From contig CACPQA010000010.1 of assembly GCA_902635965.1 (NCBI GenBank), forward strand, positions 1 to 64,000: a DNA stretch of 64,000 nucleotides, written 5' to 3'. Positions 60,283 to 64,000 of this stretch are shown one piece after another. The notes under the pieces are model-generated. The model was not told the origin of the DNA. It worked only from the letters and a program-made list of their open reading frames with translations, and made no database searches. Position 1 is the first letter of the stretch, and every line of letters starts with the position of its first letter. Made by a program: the position numbers and the translations under genes. The stretch is from an uncultured Bacteroidota bacterium. GTDB taxonomy: Bacteria > Bacteroidota > Bacteroidia > Flavobacteriales > Flavobacteriaceae.

Positions 60283-61866
60283 TTATTCCTTTAAAGTAGG
60301 GTACTCGATACCCAGTTGATCTAAATAGGTTTCATATTTAGTTTCATCATAATAAAATTTACTCAAAAGCGGTTTGTACTTTGACATTATAGTTGTATTT
60401 AATTCTATTGGCGGTGGGTCATCTTTTGAAATCATTGGCCTATAAGTGTCCTCTTTAAGCTGGACATTTTTATAATAACTTTTTGCCTCTTTTAATAATT
60501 GTGGATTTAAAAGAAAATCTAGCACTGTCATAGCCACCACTTTTGCTCCGGCAGTGGCTCCTTTGTGAGCAATTGGGGTTGCCATGGTTATTGCGTTTGA
60601 CCAGTGATGGCCTTGAAGTCCCGGAATATTTGATGGAAATCGAAGAGTAACTGTTGGTACTTTCCATGAAATATCACCTATATCGTCAGACCCTCCACTG
60701 ACAAATCTTTTTTCAGGTATCCCAATTTTGGAAAGCTTAGTAGCTAATCCATTTTGGTTGCTTGAATTGACAATTTTTTGAACAGCCTTGGCAAGTTTTT
60801 GGTCTTTTTCTGACCAAGATGGTAAACCTACCTCTTTAATATTTTCATACATTGTTTCTGCAATTACTTTATTAAAATGTCTAGGCCATGCAGAACCAAG
60901 AACTTTTGAAGAAAATTTAGTATCTGTCATTTTAGCTGCACCCTCTGCAATATTATTTGCATCATTATACATTTTCATAATCCCATCGTACTTTACATCT
61001 CTTAAATAGTACCAAATTGATGCTTCTGATGGAACAACATTTGGTTGGTCTCCAGATTTCCTAAATATCGAATGTGACCTCTTTAATGGGTGTAAATGTT
61101 CACGCTTATAATTCCAACCAATATTCATAAGTTCTGCTGCATCTAATGCACTTCTTGCTCTCCAGGGAGCTCCTGCTGAGTGTGCTGATTCTCCATAAAA
61201 GGTATACTCAACTGATATTAAACCAGTGCCTCTTGCTTGTCCCCAAGAAACAGACATGTTACTGCTTACGTGAGTGAAAATACACATATCAATGTCATCA
61301 AAATATCCATCTCTAACATACCAAGCTTTTGAACCAAGTTGTTCTTCGGCAATACCTGGCCAAATAATTAAAGTTCCTTTTATATTATTTTCCTTCATGA
61401 TTTTTTGAACAGCTAGTGCAGCTGTTATAACAACTGGTAAACCTGAATTATGTCCCTCACCATGACCAGGTGCTCCTTCAACCATTGGTTTATGGTAGGC
61501 AACTCCTGGATACTGAGAAGCCTTGGGAATTCCATCAACATCACTACCAAGTGCAATGATTGGACCATCCCCGTTATTCCATTTTGCAAACCATGCAGTT
61601 GGAATCCCAGAAATTTTGTAATCAATTTTAAAATTTGCATTTTCAAGAATATTGGTGAGATATTTTGAAGATTCCACTTCATGAAATCCAAGCTCAGCAA
61701 AACTAAAAACCTTGTCAACCATAATTTGTGTTTTTTTATGGTTTTCTTGAGTCAATTTTTTAGCTAAAATCTTTTTTTCTTTTATGTATTTAGTGCTGTA
61801 TTTTTTTTGAGCAGAAATATTAATTACAAAAGAAATACATAAAAAAATACCTATATTAAACTTCAT
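60283..61866 (-). CDS. M20 family amidohydrolase / AbgB-like peptidase
   Basis: Secreted metal-dependent hydrolase of the M20/amidohydrolase (AbgB-like) family, 527 residues from ATG 61866 (MKFNIGIFLCISFVINISAQ, signal peptide). Motifs include FAELGFHEVESS, PIIALGSDVDGIP, GHGEGHNSGLP (the metal histidine region), IIWPGIAEEQLGSKAWYV, ESAHSAGAPWRARSALDA (dimerisation domain) and GGSDDIGDISWKVP with GHHWSNA. AbgB relatives cleave p-aminobenzoyl-glutamate, but the substrate here is not known. The frame is open further upstream to 61905, which would add a non-signal extension. Confidence 0.9.
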   Translation of the reverse strand: MKFNIGIFLCISFVINISAQKKYSTKYIKEKKILAKKLTQENHKKTQIMVDKVFSFAELGFHEVESSKYLTNILENANFKIDYKISGIPTAWFAKWNNGDGPIIALGSDVDGIPKASQYPGVAYHKPMVEGAPGHGEGHNSGLPVVITAALAVQKIMKENNIKGTLIIWPGIAEEQLGSKAWYVRDGYFDDIDMCIFTHVSSNMSVSWGQARGTGLISVEYTFYGESAHSAGAPWRARSALDAAELMNIGWNYKREHLHPLKRSHSIFRKSGDQPNVVPSEASIWYYLRDVKYDGIMKMYNDANNIAEGAAKMTDTKFSSKVLGSAWPRHFNKVIAETMYENIKEVGLPSWSEKDQKLAKAVQKIVNSSNQNGLATKLSKIGIPEKRFVSGGSDDIGDISWKVPTVTLRFPSNIPGLQGHHWSNAITMATPIAHKGATAGAKVVAMTVLDFLLNPQLLKEAKSYYKNVQLKEDTYRPMISKDDPPPIELNTTIMSKYKPLLSKFYYDETKYETYLDQLGIEYPTLKE

Positions 61867-61918
61867 AATATTATTTTTTACTTTTCTTAAATATACAAAT
61901 ATCAAGGAATAAAATTTA

Positions 61919-61984
61919 TAAACATCGACCCCACTTGAGGATAACGCGTCTAAAAGACCTAGTTGATATAGGGGTCGATGTTTA
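61919..61984. repeat. 14-base perfect inverted repeat with 38-base spacer
   Basis: TAAACATCGACCCC (61919-61932) and GGGGTCGATGTTTA (61971-61984) are exact reverse complements. The spacer contains a small GTCT-AAA-AGAC hairpin (61948-61958). It lies two bases after the stop of the PorE-like gene. It could be a large terminator, a structured RNA or a short repeat element. Confidence 0.75.
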
Positions 61985-61986
61985 AA

Positions 61987-64000
61987 TCAAAATTTTAATA
62001 TTTTAAATGAAGATTTTCTATTTAATTGATATTCTCTTTCTGAGCAATCAACATTATCCCCACACAAATTATCTATATTTTCTTCTCCAAATGCCTTAAT
62101 GACAAGTCTATTTTGATCAATGCCTTTTTTAACCAGCCATGATTTTGTTACCTGAGCGCGTCTTAAAGATAAAACTCTGTTGTAGGGTATAGAAGCTCTT
62201 GAATCAGCGTAAGAATTTACCTCTAAAATCATATTTGGGTATTTTATTAAGGTTTTGAAAACCTCATTAAGAGAAATTATTGAAGAAGGTCTTAAAGTAT
62301 ACTTATCTAAATCAAAGTAAATAGGTTCTATGTTAAGTAAGCATATTAAATCATAAGGAAGGCACTCTTTATTCCATTTTAGACCTACATTTTCGATTAT
62401 ATTTGGGCTATCATCAAAAATTAAATCAATCAATCTCATATTATATCCCAGACCATTAGAAACTCTAATTCTATATCGATTTTCACAATAATAATCCCTC
62501 TTTGAAAAATAAAATTGACCTTTTTCATCTGCAATGGTTTCATCTATTGGGTTATTATTTTGGTTTAATAATTCAACTAATGACCCCACTAAAAGTTCTC
62601 TAGTATATATATCGTAAACAGAACCTGAAATTGATGGGGAACATTCTTGAATTTTTCTGTATTCAACTTGGTTTTGAACACCTTCATTTCTATACAAGGT
62701 CACTTGTTTTTTAGGCCTTATTGTTCTTGTTATCCTGTAAACTTGGTCTGAGGAGCTTCCATTTGGTCCACTTCTGTTTGAAGAAAAGTATCCAAATCCT
62801 AATTGATTTTTAAATACAAATCCAAAGTCGTCAAAAGGAGAGTTAAGTGGAATGCCTAAATTCTGGGTTTTAGAGGGAAAGCCTCTACTGTTTAATTTGG
62901 AAGAAAATACATCAAAACCACCTAGTCCCATTTTACCATCACTTGAGTAAAATAAGTTGAAGCTATCATCAACAAATGGAAAAGATTCTCTAAACTCGGT
63001 GTTTACATTTGGCCCCAAGTTAATTGGTTGACTGTATTCCTCATTATCATAGATATAAACAAACCATATATCAGACTTACCAAATGTTCCTGGCATATCT
63101 GATGAAAAATATAATTTTTTTCCATCAGGACTCAAAGCAGGGTGAGCCACCGAAAAGTCATTGCCATTGAAGGGAAGCTCTTTAATTGAACCCCAAGAAT
63201 TATTGTCATTTTTTGTAGCCTTGTAAACTTTAAGCTTTACCTCATTATCTCTTGATCTTCTCAATTTCCCATTGAAATAATTATTTCTAGTAAAATACAT
63301 TGTTTTACCGTCTTTTGATATGGTCGCTGATGATTCGTGATATTTTGTATTTACTTCCCCTCCAAGTCTTTCTTTATCAACAAGCTCTCCCAAAGAATCA
63401 ATTTCCGCAACAAAAAGATCTAAAAAGGGTTCGTTCGACCAATCATAATTTTTACTACCTGTGGCATCTTCCGAAGATGAAAATATAATTTCGTTGTTGC
63501 TGTAGAAATTAGGACCAAAGTCTGATTTACCGGAATTTATCTTTGTTTCGAATAGCTGATAAATAAATTCTGATTCAAAAATGTCATTCAAATAATTTTT
63601 AGATGATGTATAGTTATTTTGAGAAATTGGATTATTGGTTAGTTTTAAATACTTTTCAGTTAGCTGGTCAGCTACCTCGTATGCTTCAATACTCTTGAAC
63701 GAAATTGCAGCTTTAAAATATATTTCAGGATCAAGTCCTTTTGGGTAGGTATTTATCAGTTTATTGAACCATATAGTTGCCAAATCGTACTGACTATTAT
63801 TAAAAAAAGACAAAGCTAAAAATTGATAAGCTTCCTTAGAGGCTCTTCCAGATCTTACGATCTTTAAATATTTTTCAATTGCAGGAGAATACTCGTAAGA
63901 TTCAAAATTATTTCTTGCAGTAAAAATATTTTGTCTTTGTACTCTAGATTTTCGTTCATATAATCTGGACAATGAATCTGTTCTAAAGTTTTGGTGAGGT
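61987..64000 (-). CDS. PorE-like OmpA-family protein (5' end missing)
   Basis: Envelope protein of at least 671 residues whose beginning lies beyond the right edge: the frame is open without a stop to position 64000, and the TTG at 63972 is not a convincing start. The order of parts is TPR repeats (first about 130 residues), a PD40/beta-propeller region (IIFSSSEDATGSKN, YFSSDMPGTFGKSDIWF and FYSSDGKMGLGGFDVF), a carboxypeptidase-regulatory-like domain (SGSVYDIYTRELLVGSLVEL), then a C-terminal OmpA peptidoglycan-binding domain (IYFDLDKYTLRPSS, NSYADSRASIPYNRVLSLRR, KKGIDQNRLVIKAFGEEN). This is the order of PorE of the type IX secretion system, but many paralogues exist. Confidence 0.9.
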   Translation of the reverse strand, partial: PHQNFRTDSLSRLYERKSRVQRQNIFTARNNFESYEYSPAIEKYLKIVRSGRASKEAYQFLALSFFNNSQYDLATIWFNKLINTYPKGLDPEIYFKAAISFKSIEAYEVADQLTEKYLKLTNNPISQNNYTSSKNYLNDIFESEFIYQLFETKINSGKSDFGPNFYSNNEIIFSSSEDATGSKNYDWSNEPFLDLFVAEIDSLGELVDKERLGGEVNTKYHESSATISKDGKTMYFTRNNYFNGKLRRSRDNEVKLKVYKATKNDNNSWGSIKELPFNGNDFSVAHPALSPDGKKLYFSSDMPGTFGKSDIWFVYIYDNEEYSQPINLGPNVNTEFRESFPFVDDSFNLFYSSDGKMGLGGFDVFSSKLNSRGFPSKTQNLGIPLNSPFDDFGFVFKNQLGFGYFSSNRSGPNGSSSDQVYRITRTIRPKKQVTLYRNEGVQNQVEYRKIQECSPSISGSVYDIYTRELLVGSLVELLNQNNNPIDETIADEKGQFYFSKRDYYCENRYRIRVSNGLGYNMRLIDLIFDDSPNIIENVGLKWNKECLPYDLICLLNIEPIYFDLDKYTLRPSSIISLNEVFKTLIKYPNMILEVNSYADSRASIPYNRVLSLRRAQVTKSWLVKKGIDQNRLVIKAFGEENIDNLCGDNVDCSEREYQLNRKSSFKILKF

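Noticed and set aside
61919-61984. Integron attC site
   Set aside because: The inverted repeat superficially resembles one and contains TAACGCG, but the conserved core ends, an integrase and gene cassettes are absent, and only one copy is seen.

Overview
The window is a dense, AT-rich stretch of chromosome from a member of the Bacteroidota, most likely a marine Flavobacteriaceae-type organism with a streamlined genome. The evidence is the fused SecDF, a Rho factor with a long Lys/Asn-rich N-terminal insert, a tandem DUF1599 protein, the proS / Trp-rich lipoprotein / OmpP1 neighbourhood, OmpA-TPR-PD40 and TonB-receptor-type outer-membrane proteins, a tmRNA tag ending GENNYALAA, and promoter-like TTTG-N(17-22)-TAnnTTTG elements, the form used by the Bacteroidota primary sigma factor. 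No insertion sequence, phage gene, CRISPR array or rRNA operon is visible. No gene-free stretch exceeds about 300 bases.

Layout. 1-9.1 kb is housekeeping: prmA (cut by the left edge), tpiA, a frameshifted DUF1599 gene, folP, the c-di-AMP synthase cdaA, an ABC exporter, truA, a phosphoesterase, a DUF4293 membrane protein, rho and rpsT. 9.2-19.8 kb is accessory: a lipoprotein, a Gfo/Idh/MocA oxidoreductase divergent from a 750-residue desaturase-Rieske-reductase fusion, a Tat-type aminotransferase, an NTF2-like protein, a GH2 beta-galactosidase and a YHYH lipoprotein. 19.9-35.5 kb is again core: tRNA-Glu, proS, two envelope genes, folE-cysS-yidD-lgt on the plus strand, and secDF, mdh, gyrB, asnB on the minus strand. 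35.5-43.6 kb has an amidohydrolase, a beta-barrel protein, a long TPR protein, ftsE and kdsA. 43.7-47.3 kb holds tmRNA and a YHYH / YwqK-like / Sco1 / membrane-protein run plus a flavin reductase. 47.3-51.7 kb has a P1 peptidase and a GH13 glucosidase with its Na+/sugar symporter. 51.8-64 kb is envelope-rich: an NTF2-like lipoprotein, a seven-module repeat lipoprotein ending in a cupredoxin, a tocopherol-cyclase-like protein, a TonB-type receptor, a secreted protein of unknown function, an M20 amidohydrolase and a PorE-like OmpA protein cut by the right edge.

How the genes fit together. The most unusual element is the fusion at 11302-13554. It joins a MocD-like membrane di-iron oxygenase, a MocE-like Rieske ferredoxin and an NqrF-like FAD/NAD reductase in one chain, next to a MocA-family dehydrogenase and not far from a beta-galactosidase. 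It looks like a self-sufficient oxygenase, possibly an O-demethylase for methylated sugars or inositols; that substrate is inference. A second theme is copper: a Sco1-type chaperone beside one of two YHYH lipoproteins, and a cupredoxin-capped repeat lipoprotein. Genome compaction is marked: five convergent gene pairs share a four-base stop overlap, and several genes use TTG or GTG starts.
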